53,405 bases of DNA from CAWUKT01 sp963923035. GTDB lineage: Bacteria; Bacteroidota; Bacteroidia; J057; JADKCL01. The stretch spans positions 1 to 53,405 of the forward strand of contig CAWUKT010000047.1 of assembly GCA_963923035.1 (NCBI GenBank). Direction: 5' to 3'. The notes beneath the pieces were generated by a model that was given only the letters and a program-made list of their open reading frames with translations, did no database searches and was not told the DNA's origin. Below are positions 8,549 through 17,329 of this stretch, one piece after another (position 1 is the stretch's first letter; the number at the start of each line of letters is the position of its first letter). Position numbers and translations under genes: made by a program.

Positions 8549-10192
8549 TCAGGGCTTGGTAAATCTGAACATGGATGGGCTCCCAGAAGTATGGACCTTC
8601 ACCAAATAGATGCCGCGCTCCAACTCCTGGACATTCAAAGCGGGTTCATTGGACATCAGCAGCAAACGGCCATCCAAAGAATACAACTCAACCCGTTGGA
8701 GGGTATGGGGAGCGATATTGTCCAAGCGAATCATCGTCGAACCTGAGTTGGGGAACAGGACAATTGGGTCGGGGGAAATGGACACTGTCAACAAAGGAGC
8801 TTGGTATTCAAATGCTCCCAGGTCCAGGGCATTCGCGACCTGCTTGGTGGCGCCCGCCGTATGCTTGACGTACTCGCTCACCAGATCGTGGTCCGGCAAG
8901 TGAATGGCCGGAAGTGCCATGCCTGCATCGATCAGCGCCGAAGTACTCTGCAAACTGAAATCCTGATTCCCAAAATCGGTGAACAACGGATCCGTTCCGA
9001 CCAGGTTGGTACCCAAGTCGTTCACCGTCCCCGACGGTGAGCCATTGTGGGAATCCACCCAATTCGTCTTTATCCAATTGTGGTCCAGGTTCAAGGTTCC
9101 GGCGTCATTGGACATGGCCAAAGCGCTGCCCGAACTGGTATTGTAAATCACATTGTTGAACGCGTGCATAGTTTCATCCTGACTGGAGAGTCGCGCGAGG
9201 GTGGTATTGGAGTTGCGGGTGGAAATGACGGTGTTGTTGTAAAAATAGAGATCGCCCTTCCGGTAGCGGGAGGTGGATCCGCTGTCACCGCCGTAGTGCA
9301 GGATTTGAGAATTGCCCGCCCCGTCCGGTTCGATCAGGATGTTTCCGTATACGTACGTAGTGGCGTAGGTAGGATCGTTGTACAAGGCCGACGACCCGGA
9401 CTCCACCAGGTCCAATTGCCGGTTCCCACTCTCAATCCAATTGTAGCGCACGACCAAGCCCGCCGATCTGTCTTTGAGGTTGTTTCCCGTCGCCCCGGCC
9501 CGCAACGGACCAAATCGATTGTACTCGTAAATGATGCCGAACGCTTCCGTATAGGTATTGTGCTCGAAAAAGCTCCCGACAATGCCATTGTCATAGATAT
9601 AATTGCCGGTAATGAGAATGTCCTGCGTCTCTCCCCCACTCGCCCCAATGAAAATCCCATTTCCCGAATCGTGGATGGTACAATTCCGGATGATGATGTG
9701 CTCGCCCTTTTCAATGTGGATGGAGGCGGCATTGCTGGAATAGGTGCCCGATTGACCGTTGTCGGTGGTAAAGCCATAGGCCGGACGGGCGGACCTCAAT
9801 TCGAGGTTCTCGATCGTGATATAGCTCGGTAATCCATTGGCGGGCACACTCGAGCCGCCGATCTTGATCAGGCTCCGTTCTTCATTCCAATAATCCAGAA
9901 AAGTTGGCGTGACGGCTCCATTCCCATCGATGATGGGCTGTTGGCCGCTGGCATTGCTCACCCCAATGATCTCGATTCGGTTTTGCTCCGTTCCCTGCGC
10001 ATTGACCACCCACTTCTCCTGGTACGGCGTGCTCCTCCAATGGATAAACACCTGGTCGCCAGCCATCAACGAGTCCCACGGCACATCGGCGATGGCAGCA
10101 AGTGGTTGACCGGGTCCCACATGGTAGGCAGTTGCGTGAAGGGTGGACAGCGGCAAGAGGAAAAGGAGAAAAAGGGCGTACGTGAACTTCAT
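8549..10192 (-). CDS. Secreted right-handed beta-helix protein with T9SS sorting domain
   Basis: 547 residues. The signal peptide covers residues 1-20 (ending STLHATA). The body is a parallel beta-helix: many coils of the form 'ITIENLELRSARP', 'HIIIRNCTIHDSGNGIFIG', 'DILITGNYIYDNG', 'YNNTVISTRNSN', as in pectate lyases and chondroitinase B. Before the tail it has the 'choice-of-anchor Q' signature (LIDAGMALPA ... LDLGAFEYQ). The last 80 residues are a T9SS type A domain (VELYSLDGRLLL ... LERGIYLVKV). It is probably a surface polysaccharide lyase or binding protein; catalytic residues were not assigned. It is next to a secreted glycosidase on the same strand, suggesting a joint carbohydrate role. 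Confidence 0.85.
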   Translation of the reverse strand: MKFTYALFLLFLLPLSTLHATAYHVGPGQPLAAIADVPWDSLMAGDQVFIHWRSTPYQEKWVVNAQGTEQNRIEIIGVSNASGQQPIIDGNGAVTPTFLDYWNEERSLIKIGGSSVPANGLPSYITIENLELRSARPAYGFTTDNGQSGTYSSNAASIHIEKGEHIIIRNCTIHDSGNGIFIGASGGETQDILITGNYIYDNGIVGSFFEHNTYTEAFGIIYEYNRFGPLRAGATGNNLKDRSAGLVVRYNWIESGNRQLDLVESGSSALYNDPTYATTYVYGNILIEPDGAGNSQILHYGGDSGSTSRYRKGDLYFYNNTVISTRNSNTTLARLSSQDETMHAFNNVIYNTSSGSALAMSNDAGTLNLDHNWIKTNWVDSHNGSPSGTVNDLGTNLVGTDPLFTDFGNQDFSLQSTSALIDAGMALPAIHLPDHDLVSEYVKHTAGATKQVANALDLGAFEYQAPLLTVSISPDPIVLFPNSGSTMIRLDNIAPHTLQRVELYSLDGRLLLMSNEPALNVQELERGIYLVKVHTSGSPSMFRFTKP

Positions 10193-10361
10193 AGGACTGA
10201 GGGAAAATTCGGATGGGTGACAATACTGCTTTGCATTAAGATAGTAAAAATGTGTTCACGGAGCTGTTTCGCTCTCAATTCCAGTTCTTTGGGATGGGAG
10301 TTGTAGGGAAATGAGACTGTTTGAGCATGGCGTTTTAGGGGAAATACAGTCCAAAGACAAC

Positions 10362-10392
10362 CCAAGGCCCCCACATTGAAGGAGGGCCTTGG
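10362..10392 (-). terminator. Hairpin after the secreted glycosidase gene
   Basis: Perfect 9-bp stem CCAAGGCCC (10362-10370)/GGGCCTTGG (10384-10392) with a 13-base loop, 75 bases downstream of the glycosidase stop. No long T-run follows on the minus strand (GTTGTCTTTGG), so termination may be partial. Confidence 0.5.
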
Positions 10393-10466
10393 ATTTCTGA
10401 GTATAAAAAGGTGGTGAGAAGGGTAAACCGAGCTAAAATCTTGGTTTACACCTGAATCAATCGCGC

Positions 10467-13121
10467 TTATTGGATCACGAAGGAGCGGGTTTGCTCGCTT
10501 TTTCCATCGGTGACCCGAAGCATATAGAGTCCGGATGGCAGTCCGGTGTCCAAGGTCAGGTAATCTTCCCTGACTTCCTCCCGGGCGTAGACCTGCTTGC
10601 CAAACATGTCATAGATGGCCAGGGAGACCATCTGCTCCGGTTCGTGGCGGATCTGAAGCTGGAAGGAGCCATTGGACGGATTGGGAAAGAGCTCGACGTG
10701 CAGGGAATGGTCTTCCATTTCCGTGGATTCACCCTCCGCTCCGTTTGCGTCGGTCTTTTTGTTGCAATTGCTCCGCCGGATGACGTACCACAGCAACGGG
10801 TTCTCGGTAGTCTTCATGGGCGCATGCTCCAGCACCAGTTTCCCCGTCCAACTCGACTTGACGCATTTGGTATCCCAGTACAGGCCCTCCTTGTAGGTAT
10901 AGTAATCAATGGTATACCACTTGTTGCTGCCCAAACCGTGGACCTCCATCTTGTTGTTGTTCCACTCGGTGGTCTTGGCGGCGTTGAAAGCGTTGTTGGG
11001 CCAGGCAGAAATAGGGTCGGCGCAACCAACGGCATTTTGGGCGGTGAACACGTTGAACGTCCGGTTGTAGAGATAGCCGACCGCCCGCAGTTGATCGCTG
11101 GATACATAGTACTGATGCTCCTTGATCTTTTCAAACCCATCGTAGTCATTGTACTCACGGCCTTGCTGCCAATCGCCATTGTTGCTGCCGTTGCTGGCGA
11201 GGGAATAGATGACATCGTTGCCGTTCATGTGGTCCTGGGCCCGAATCGTAGCGGTCCACCGGGCCACGACATTGTTGTAGGTGCTGGGCGAAATCAACCA
11301 GCCCGACCACATATTGAAGCCGGCCGCGCCGGTGAAGCCCAGGGACATCACATCCTTGTAGTGTCCGGCGTAATTCGAACACGAATTGTTGACATGGCCT
11401 GATTCAGACAACAAAACCGGCTTCTGGTACCACTCGTGGAGCCGGAAATTCCGGGCATACAGGGAATTCTCGGTCGCTTCCACCTCCAGACGGTCATTGG
11501 ATGTCTTGGTGATAATGAGCTTGTCCGGACTGTCGGCGTAGGGATTGTAGCTGAGAATGTCCAACTCAGGAATATAGGACGTGGGCTCCATATTGCTCGC
11601 GACGGCCGGATCCACCGGGATATCCGAAAACCGCAGGTTGTACCCAATCAAATGGTCCTTGTGCCGGAGATCGTGACGGATGTACTTGGAAAGTTTGTCG
11701 TGGTAATTGAAAATGGCGTCCACGGTTCCCTGCGGCAGTACCACCCCATTGTCATTGCTCCCGCCATCTTCCCAGAGCTCTCCCAAGTGAAAAGGCTCGT
11801 TGACCAGTTCAAAGGAATAGATTTGGGGCGAATAACCGTAACGCGAGAAATAGTACCGGGTCCGTTGCTTGTGAAATTCGATATCGACCGGATCGGTAAA
11901 CATTTCCATCGGTTCCTTGCCCGGATAGGTATAGTAACAATAGGCCGGGTGGGGATCGTTGGGGTCAATGGTCCCATCCTGTTTCCAGTGCCCAAAGTCC
12001 CAATTCGACATGTAGAAATTGGCATACTTCATGGTAGGCTCCTGTTGCATCAGGTTAAATAATACCAGGAGGTCTTCACTTTCACAGGTCTCAATCAGCT
12101 TGTCCTGCTCCCACGCGTAATGCAACCGGTTAGAGTAGTTGCCCCGGACTTCAAATTCGATCAGGGACGAATACCCCGCCTGAAGGGTCCGGATATACTT
12201 GCCGCCCCGGTCCGCATAGTCCTGGACAATCCCATGGTACTCCATCCAATCGTCCACCTTCGCGGCTTTGTTGGATTCGGACGGATTGCTGCCGTAAACG
12301 ATGTCCACGCTGATAGGGCTGGGGAAATTGTGCCCGGCCGGGTAAATGATCCGATTGTTACGGGTCAGATTCCGTTTGTTGGGATGGATCGTGACAAACC
12401 CAGGGTCTCCGCTTTCGACGACTTCGAAGGAAAACGGCAGCAGTTCGGCGACTGTCACGCCGGCCACCTTCACTTTGGTGCTGGCCGTCCAGATTCCGTT
12501 CAGGCCCGGCGCAAACCGCACCCGCATCGGGTGATCCGTGGCCAGTTCGTCCCAGTCGTTGGTCGCCAGGTTGCGCTTGAAATCCTGGTAATAGAAGGCC
12601 TCGCGGTACCTTTGGAGCCCACTGGAGTGGGTAAAGGTCATTTCAATGTCCAGCTCGGATTCCAGATAAGGATTCAGCGGAACCGCTGAATTGCCCCCGG
12701 ACGGATGGACAAAGGCTTCGATCCGGTCGTGGAGGTCAGCCGGAAGCTGCACCCCAAATTCAAGTTTCTTGTACCGAAGGACTTCTTCCATGCTCGTACC
12801 GCTCATCAACCAGACATCGTAGCCGTCGGGCTGCTGGGCGAGTTGCAGGGACAAGCTGCCATTTCCCTGCATGGGACCGGCTTCAAACCGGGGCTCCACG
12901 AGGATGTACTTGATTGCCTCGGCAACCTTCTGGTTCTCATCCTGGTACAGGTAGGGCTGCCCTTCTTCGAAAACCATACAGGTCTGCTGGTAGATCGGCG
13001 TCAGGGATTGGCCGGGAGGGACATTGGTCGCTCCCGGGAGGCATTGATAGGCGCTGACCTGCCCGAAGACGGGCGCGGACCACAGCAAGGCCAATGCCAT
13101 CAGGGTGTGGCGGATGCTCAT
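10467..13121 (-). CDS. Secreted clan GH-A-like glycoside hydrolase with T9SS sorting domain
   Basis: 884 residues. Signal peptide (MALALLWSAPVFGQ), then an N-terminal beta domain (about 130-260) of the DUF5060-like kind found before GH-A barrels. The TIM-barrel part starts at about 265 (YPAGHNFPSPISVDIVYGS). FELVNEPFHLGE places the acid/base in the conserved NEP at Glu442, and PVLLSESGHVNNS gives the likely nucleophile Glu573: the two-glutamate layout of clan GH-A. The exact family and substrate are not known; an endo-acting hemicellulase or agarase-like role fits. The last 80 residues are a T9SS domain (ELFPNPSNGSFQLQI ... SGLYMLRVTDGKSEQTR). Its ATG overlaps the stop of the preceding gene (ATGA), so the two are translationally coupled. 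Confidence 0.8.
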   Translation of the reverse strand: MSIRHTLMALALLWSAPVFGQVSAYQCLPGATNVPPGQSLTPIYQQTCMVFEEGQPYLYQDENQKVAEAIKYILVEPRFEAGPMQGNGSLSLQLAQQPDGYDVWLMSGTSMEEVLRYKKLEFGVQLPADLHDRIEAFVHPSGGNSAVPLNPYLESELDIEMTFTHSSGLQRYREAFYYQDFKRNLATNDWDELATDHPMRVRFAPGLNGIWTASTKVKVAGVTVAELLPFSFEVVESGDPGFVTIHPNKRNLTRNNRIIYPAGHNFPSPISVDIVYGSNPSESNKAAKVDDWMEYHGIVQDYADRGGKYIRTLQAGYSSLIEFEVRGNYSNRLHYAWEQDKLIETCESEDLLVLFNLMQQEPTMKYANFYMSNWDFGHWKQDGTIDPNDPHPAYCYYTYPGKEPMEMFTDPVDIEFHKQRTRYYFSRYGYSPQIYSFELVNEPFHLGELWEDGGSNDNGVVLPQGTVDAIFNYHDKLSKYIRHDLRHKDHLIGYNLRFSDIPVDPAVASNMEPTSYIPELDILSYNPYADSPDKLIITKTSNDRLEVEATENSLYARNFRLHEWYQKPVLLSESGHVNNSCSNYAGHYKDVMSLGFTGAAGFNMWSGWLISPSTYNNVVARWTATIRAQDHMNGNDVIYSLASNGSNNGDWQQGREYNDYDGFEKIKEHQYYVSSDQLRAVGYLYNRTFNVFTAQNAVGCADPISAWPNNAFNAAKTTEWNNNKMEVHGLGSNKWYTIDYYTYKEGLYWDTKCVKSSWTGKLVLEHAPMKTTENPLLWYVIRRSNCNKKTDANGAEGESTEMEDHSLHVELFPNPSNGSFQLQIRHEPEQMVSLAIYDMFGKQVYAREEVREDYLTLDTGLPSGLYMLRVTDGKSEQTRSFVIQ

Positions 13122-13768
13122 TGGTGGGCGGTTTTGAGTTGGGCTTCGAGGGCGTCGATTTGCTTCTGCTGGGCCAGCAGGTGGAGGGTCAACTCTTCGA
13201 TCTTTTCGAGGAGCTTGGCGTCCATTTGGGCCAGATCAAAGCCATTTTCAGCGACTTCCCGGGCGCTGGGAACATTCGGAAGGTGCTTGTTTTCCCGGAC
13301 ATAAGATTCCAGTTCCGCCAAAGGCATCAGGGGATAACTGTCTTCAAATACGTAGTCGGCCCAGTCAGAGGAATTGCGCCAGGCGACCTTGACCTTCTCG
13401 GTCAGGATGCCGTCTTCCACGTACAGCTTGTAATCACCGGCAAAGGTCGTAGGATCACTGGGATCCAGTCCGATGCTCACCTTTCCACTGTGCTGAACCG
13501 TGAACAGCGCAATCGGCGGATTGGAATTGAAGCCTTCCTTGCGAACGTGGAAGAGGTCCTCGATGATGCTGCCTTGTTGGAAAATATTGGGGGCCGTGAT
13601 GCGAAGGCCCGACACCTGGAGGTTCGCATTGGACGGGACGGCAACGTCCAGCTTGGCCGTAGGATTGGACACCCCGATCCCGATATTGCCGGTATTCGAG
13701 TTGGTGATTTGGGCCATCATGGCGCCGGTCGTGCAGAAAAATACTGCCATCAAAATGAGTTTTTTCAT
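13118..13768 (-). CDS. Surface/tail-fibre-like coiled-coil protein
   Basis: 216 residues with a signal peptide ending TGAMMAQ. The start of the mature part (TGNIGIGVSNPTAKLDV) is the phage-tail-like collagenous or beta-helical opening typical of many Bacteroidota surface proteins. The C-terminal 75 residues carry the widespread 'Y-P-L-M-P-L-x-E-L-E-S-Y-V ... KHLPNVPSA' segment followed by a coiled coil (MDAKLLEKIEELTLHLLAQQ). In other proteins this end is the trimerising chaperone or stalk. It shares a 4-base ATGA overlap with the glycosidase downstream, suggesting that the two are made together, possibly as a surface assembly. Confidence 0.75.
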   Translation of the reverse strand: MKKLILMAVFFCTTGAMMAQITNSNTGNIGIGVSNPTAKLDVAVPSNANLQVSGLRITAPNIFQQGSIIEDLFHVRKEGFNSNPPIALFTVQHSGKVSIGLDPSDPTTFAGDYKLYVEDGILTEKVKVAWRNSSDWADYVFEDSYPLMPLAELESYVRENKHLPNVPSAREVAENGFDLAQMDAKLLEKIEELTLHLLAQQKQIDALEAQLKTAHQ

Positions 13769-14008
13769 TGTCGTAAAAATTGTGAATTGAGGTTGTTGAG
13801 TTGATAATAGAGGCCTCCCAAAGGGATTTTAGAGCTCCTGGGGAGGGTTTCCTCCGGAAAGGTTCGCGGAGGTGGAGACACAGTTCCGCTGTCCGGTGGC
13901 GCGGTGGCCACCGGGAAGCAGGAAACTGAATGGATTTGCGTTGAGGAAAGTGCAGCTTCAGGACTGAAGTCTGCGGGGTTTAGGTTTGAAGGTCAGGGAA
14001 AGGAGCGG

Positions 14009-14653
14009 TTAGCCGTTGCTACCGCCACCGTTGGTGCCGCCGGTCGAACCACTGGAATTACCACTTCCATTCGGATCGGTGACGATGTCGATGATGCAGT
14101 TGCCGCCGGTGCGGAAAGCATCCGCATCCAAAATGCCGGCCGACGGGCTGGTCGTGGACCATTTGAAATTGATCTGGGCATCGCTTTCTTCGACCCAGAT
14201 GCCTTGGTTTTGGTCGTCCAGGGTAAAGGAAATGCCCCCACCATTGCTGTCAAAGGCCCCGATGGCGGAGAAATCGGCCAGCGAAAGGGGAATGTCGGCC
14301 ATGGGATTGAAGCCGAGGAAATAGTGCTTCAGGGCCTTGCAATCCTTGCCCGAGACCACGGACATATCGCATTCCGTCTGCCCCCATACCCCAATGGCAA
14401 AGTCATAATCGGCCGTGGTGGGAAGCAGGACCGCGAAGGAAGTATTGAAGTTCCAATCTGCCACCATGACCCGGCATTTGTCCTTGATCTCATCGCCGCC
14501 ACCGGTCGAGGCTTGCCCCCGGCCATCGGCTTGGGGCCAGGGCGTATCGGCGTTCAGGGCATCTCCGGCCGGATCGGAACAGGCGCTCAGACTGCCCAGT
14601 AAAAGCATAGACAACAGCAGGCCGAAGCCCATTAGGATTGTTGGTTGTTTCAT
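14009..14653 (-). CDS. Putative lipoprotein of unknown function
   Basis: 214 residues. Signal with lipobox LGSLSAC: the cysteine at residue 25 would be lipidated. The mature region has several cysteines (KCRVMVADW, TECDMSVV, KDCKALKHY, GNCIIDIV) that could form disulphides. It ends in a glycine/serine-rich tail (SGNSSGSTGGTNGGG). No family was recognised. It lies upstream of the coiled-coil/glycosidase pair on the same strand with a 240-base gap, so it may be a separate unit. Confidence 0.65.
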   Translation of the reverse strand: MKQPTILMGFGLLLSMLLLGSLSACSDPAGDALNADTPWPQADGRGQASTGGGDEIKDKCRVMVADWNFNTSFAVLLPTTADYDFAIGVWGQTECDMSVVSGKDCKALKHYFLGFNPMADIPLSLADFSAIGAFDSNGGGISFTLDDQNQGIWVEESDAQINFKWSTTSPSAGILDADAFRTGGNCIIDIVTDPNGSGNSSGSTGGTNGGGSNG

Positions 14654-14826
14654 TTTGTGTGCTATTTAGGTTGATCTAAAAAATTGAATACAAGACAAAC
14701 TTAATTCCTCCACCCGGGGTCGACAATAACGGAATTCACAAAAAATTCCTCCTTTTTTCCCCGCCTCATTCTCCCGAACCGCCCTCTACAGCGCTCCAGG
14801 GCACATTTATCCACCCACCAAGGATT

Positions 14827-16293
14827 CTATTTTTCCCTCAAACAGCCCATGAGCCAGGCTTTGTGGGTGACAAATTGTTGGGTTTGGATTTCCTCGAGGA
14901 GGCTTTCTACCACTTCCGGCGCGGGCATCTGGTCCTTGAACTTCAGGATAGATGCAAAGTACCGGATGAAATTCAGGTAGCTCTTCTTGTGGAAATCGGA
15001 CAGGCGGGTATTGCGGCGAATGTACATCCGGAAGGATTCGACGAGGCGGAGCAGTTCTTCGTGCTCTTCCAGACTGAGCTCATCAAAGCGGTGAAACAGG
15101 GACTTGAGCAGGAGATTTCGGCTCTCAAAACCCCAATAATAGTCTTCGGGATCCTCCAGCATGATCTCACGAAAGGCCGCGGCCGAGGAGCGGTGATCCC
15201 CAGCATAAAACTGAACGAGTCCCGAGCAATAGCGCGGCAGCAAAAGGGCGTCTTCCCCCTTGAGAAAATGTTGGTGGTCCCGGATAAAGGTCTCGCACCA
15301 TCCAAAGCGCTGGAGCTTGCAGTTGATGGACACGATGTTCTTGAAAATCCGGGGGTGCATCACGCCATTGAGGGTCAGCAGCCCGTGGGCGAGCATGCTG
15401 GCGTAGGTGGTCGCGGCCAATTCAACAAAGACCCTTTCCCCGATGTCAATACGGCCGTAAATGGCGTTCAGGACATAATTGTAGAGGTCGAAGAGGTCGT
15501 CCTGGTTGATGGCAGGCCCGTGGAGGCGGAGGTAATCGAGCAGGTGCTCGAAGTCGGCCGGCGGAGGTGCAGAGTCTGAAAGGAGCTTGAGGACGAGGAA
15601 AAAGGCTTGGGAAAAAGGGGGGAAATCGGCCTTGCACTGGGTGATGAGGGGCGTCAGGGCATCCACCTGGGCGGTTGGGGGCGGCAGGTTGAGAATGGCC
15701 GCTTCATTGATGGAGGCGCAGAGGTAACGCATCTTCCCGGTGACGTAGGCCAGATCGCCCAGGTCGTGGATGTGCTGGAAATTGCTCTGGGGGGTCCGGG
15801 GCGCCGGACCGATCCGAATTTGGGTGGCCACCTGGGCCAGGTAGTAGCGCTGGAAAAAGTGCTCCTCGGATTGAGGGCCGGCATTCAGTTTTTTGGAAAG
15901 TTGGCGCCATTTTTTCTCGGCCAGGCCCGGCTCAATGCCCAATTCCTTGTACGCGTGGAGCGTAAAGGGAAGGTGGCGGTGCGGTGCCTGTTGGATTTGT
16001 TGGAGGCTGAGAAAAAGGTCCAGTTTCTGGTGGAGGAGGGTCACCAGTTTGTTGAGCTGGCTGGGGCGGATATCGGATCCGGGCAACAGGGATTCGAGGG
16101 GCAAGTGAAGTTTCTGGGGCTTCAGAACCTGTTTTTCGATGCGCAGGAACAGTTCCCACAAGCGGGGCATGGCATTGAACGGCTCAAACTGCAGGTACTT
16201 CTTGAACAATCTTAGCTGTTTCGGTGACAAGGCGGACAATACCACGACCAATCCCTTGGGCCGGGGCGTTTTGGAGGCTTCTGGAGGCTGCAT
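14827..16293 (-). CDS. Large all-helical protein, Bacteroidota-type hypothetical
   Basis: 488 residues, soluble, no signal. It is Leu/Ala-rich and almost wholly helical. The opening LSALSPKQLRLFKKYLQFEPFN resembles a hypothetical family common in Bacteroidota (a leucine-rich start in which residues 'L-S-x-K-E-x-x-x-F-x-K-Y' are followed by a helical-repeat body). Repeats of about 35 residues with small/large alternation suggest TPR-like packing. The function is unknown. It lies downstream of the LytTR pair on the minus strand, but a 300-base gap with a broken luciferase-domain remnant separates them. Confidence 0.7.
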   Translation of the reverse strand: MQPPEASKTPRPKGLVVVLSALSPKQLRLFKKYLQFEPFNAMPRLWELFLRIEKQVLKPQKLHLPLESLLPGSDIRPSQLNKLVTLLHQKLDLFLSLQQIQQAPHRHLPFTLHAYKELGIEPGLAEKKWRQLSKKLNAGPQSEEHFFQRYYLAQVATQIRIGPAPRTPQSNFQHIHDLGDLAYVTGKMRYLCASINEAAILNLPPPTAQVDALTPLITQCKADFPPFSQAFFLVLKLLSDSAPPPADFEHLLDYLRLHGPAINQDDLFDLYNYVLNAIYGRIDIGERVFVELAATTYASMLAHGLLTLNGVMHPRIFKNIVSINCKLQRFGWCETFIRDHQHFLKGEDALLLPRYCSGLVQFYAGDHRSSAAAFREIMLEDPEDYYWGFESRNLLLKSLFHRFDELSLEEHEELLRLVESFRMYIRRNTRLSDFHKKSYLNFIRYFASILKFKDQMPAPEVVESLLEEIQTQQFVTHKAWLMGCLREK

Positions 16294-16339
16294 CGGCGCT
16301 CAATCTTGGGATAATCTCCCATTTTTGCAATTGGCAGGG

Positions 16340-16543
16340 GGGAGATCGGGAAAGAGGTCTCCCCAGAGCGACGCCGAAAAGATGATTGAACGCGGCTGGG
16401 GAGAATGGCACCCGATGATCAAGCGGGGAATTTTGCCGCCGAACATTGTGATGTTATACGCGCCGAGGAATGCCTCCGAAATGGAAGTGGCCAAGCATAT
16501 CCTGGGACGCTCCTACGCCTTTGCCAAGGGGGAATTGAAGTGA
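16340..16543 (+). pseudogene. Remnant of a luciferase-domain (DUF5519-like) protein
   Basis: Only the C-terminal end of the family is present: from about 16382 the frame reads MIERGWGEWHPMIKRGILPP then NIVMLYAPRNASEMEVAKHI and LGRSYAFAKGELK. 'GWGExHP', 'PRxxxE' and the final 'Y-x-F-A' are the family's conserved end. The N-terminal two thirds (with the conserved HP-x-DGSLH segment) cannot be found upstream: in place of it the frame runs antisense into the helical-protein gene. It is therefore a truncated leftover, probably not functional. Confidence 0.6.
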
Positions 16544-16593
16544 AATGAGGGTAGCGGCAGGGCTCCATCGGAATGGGGAGAACGCAACGAATA

Positions 16594-17325
16594 TCACGCC
16601 AGGAACGCTTCCATGAACTCTTTGGCCCGGAGGCGGGAAAGTTTGACGTGTACTCCATTCTTCAGGACCACCTCCCGGGCCAGGGCTGACTTCTTGATGT
16701 GGTTGACCTCGGCCAGGTTGACGAGGAAGGACTTGTGGGTGCGGAAAAAGCCATTGCTGACCATCCCAACTTCGGCTTCGTATTGGTTGAGGGTGACCGT
16801 GCTGAGGATCGGCTTCGGCCGGTCTTTCACGTGGACATCGGTATAATTGCCGTTGCCTTGAAAGTAAATGATGTCGGCCAAATCGAGCTTGTACAGGGCA
16901 TCGGTGGTATTGATGACCAGTCCCGCGCCCTTCCGAACGGCCGCACTCCCATGGTCCGATTCTTCCGCTAACCGCTCCAGCAAATTCTTGATGTCCAAGG
17001 TGGAAACGGGCTTGAGCAAATAATCGTAGGCCTGGACCCGGACCGCCTTGATGGCAAACTGCTGAAAAGCAGTTGTAAAGACCACTTTCGGGGGATTTCG
17101 CAGGACTTTGAGTTGCTCGACGACATCGAAGCCCGACCGGCCGCCTCCCAGGTCGATGTCCAGAAACAGGACATCGGGCTGAAATTCCTTCACCAACAAG
17201 AACGCTTCGTCAAACAGGGTGGATTGGCCCAAAATTTTGATCTCCGAGGAAAAATGGTCCTTCAGCGTCAGGGCCAGGAGTTCCAGGGCATCGGATTCGT
17301 CGTCTATGATGATCGCAGTGAGCAT
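16594..17325 (-). CDS. LytTR-family response regulator
   Basis: 243 residues. The receiver domain (1-125) has the acidic pair D8/D9, the phospho-acceptor Asp56 in LFLDIDLGG, Thr in VVFTTAF, and Lys in YLLKPVS. The LytTR domain (about 145-243) has the typical pattern: ALYKLDLADIIYFQGNGNYT, FFRTHKSFLVNL, HIKKSALAREVVLKNG, VKLSRLRAKEF. It binds DNA as a beta-type domain. It is encoded 4 bases after the stop of the LytS-like kinase, in one operon; these should form a two-component pair. The target genes are not shown by the sequence. Confidence 0.95.
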   Translation of the reverse strand: MLTAIIIDDESDALELLALTLKDHFSSEIKILGQSTLFDEAFLLVKEFQPDVLFLDIDLGGGRSGFDVVEQLKVLRNPPKVVFTTAFQQFAIKAVRVQAYDYLLKPVSTLDIKNLLERLAEESDHGSAAVRKGAGLVINTTDALYKLDLADIIYFQGNGNYTDVHVKDRPKPILSTVTLNQYEAEVGMVSNGFFRTHKSFLVNLAEVNHIKKSALAREVVLKNGVHVKLSRLRAKEFMEAFLA

Positions 17326-17329
17326 GGGT

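Noticed and set aside
9047..9832. Long open frame on the plus strand opposite the beta-helix protein
   Set aside because: It is the reverse complement of a strongly supported T9SS gene; composition and amino-acid pattern are antisense-like.
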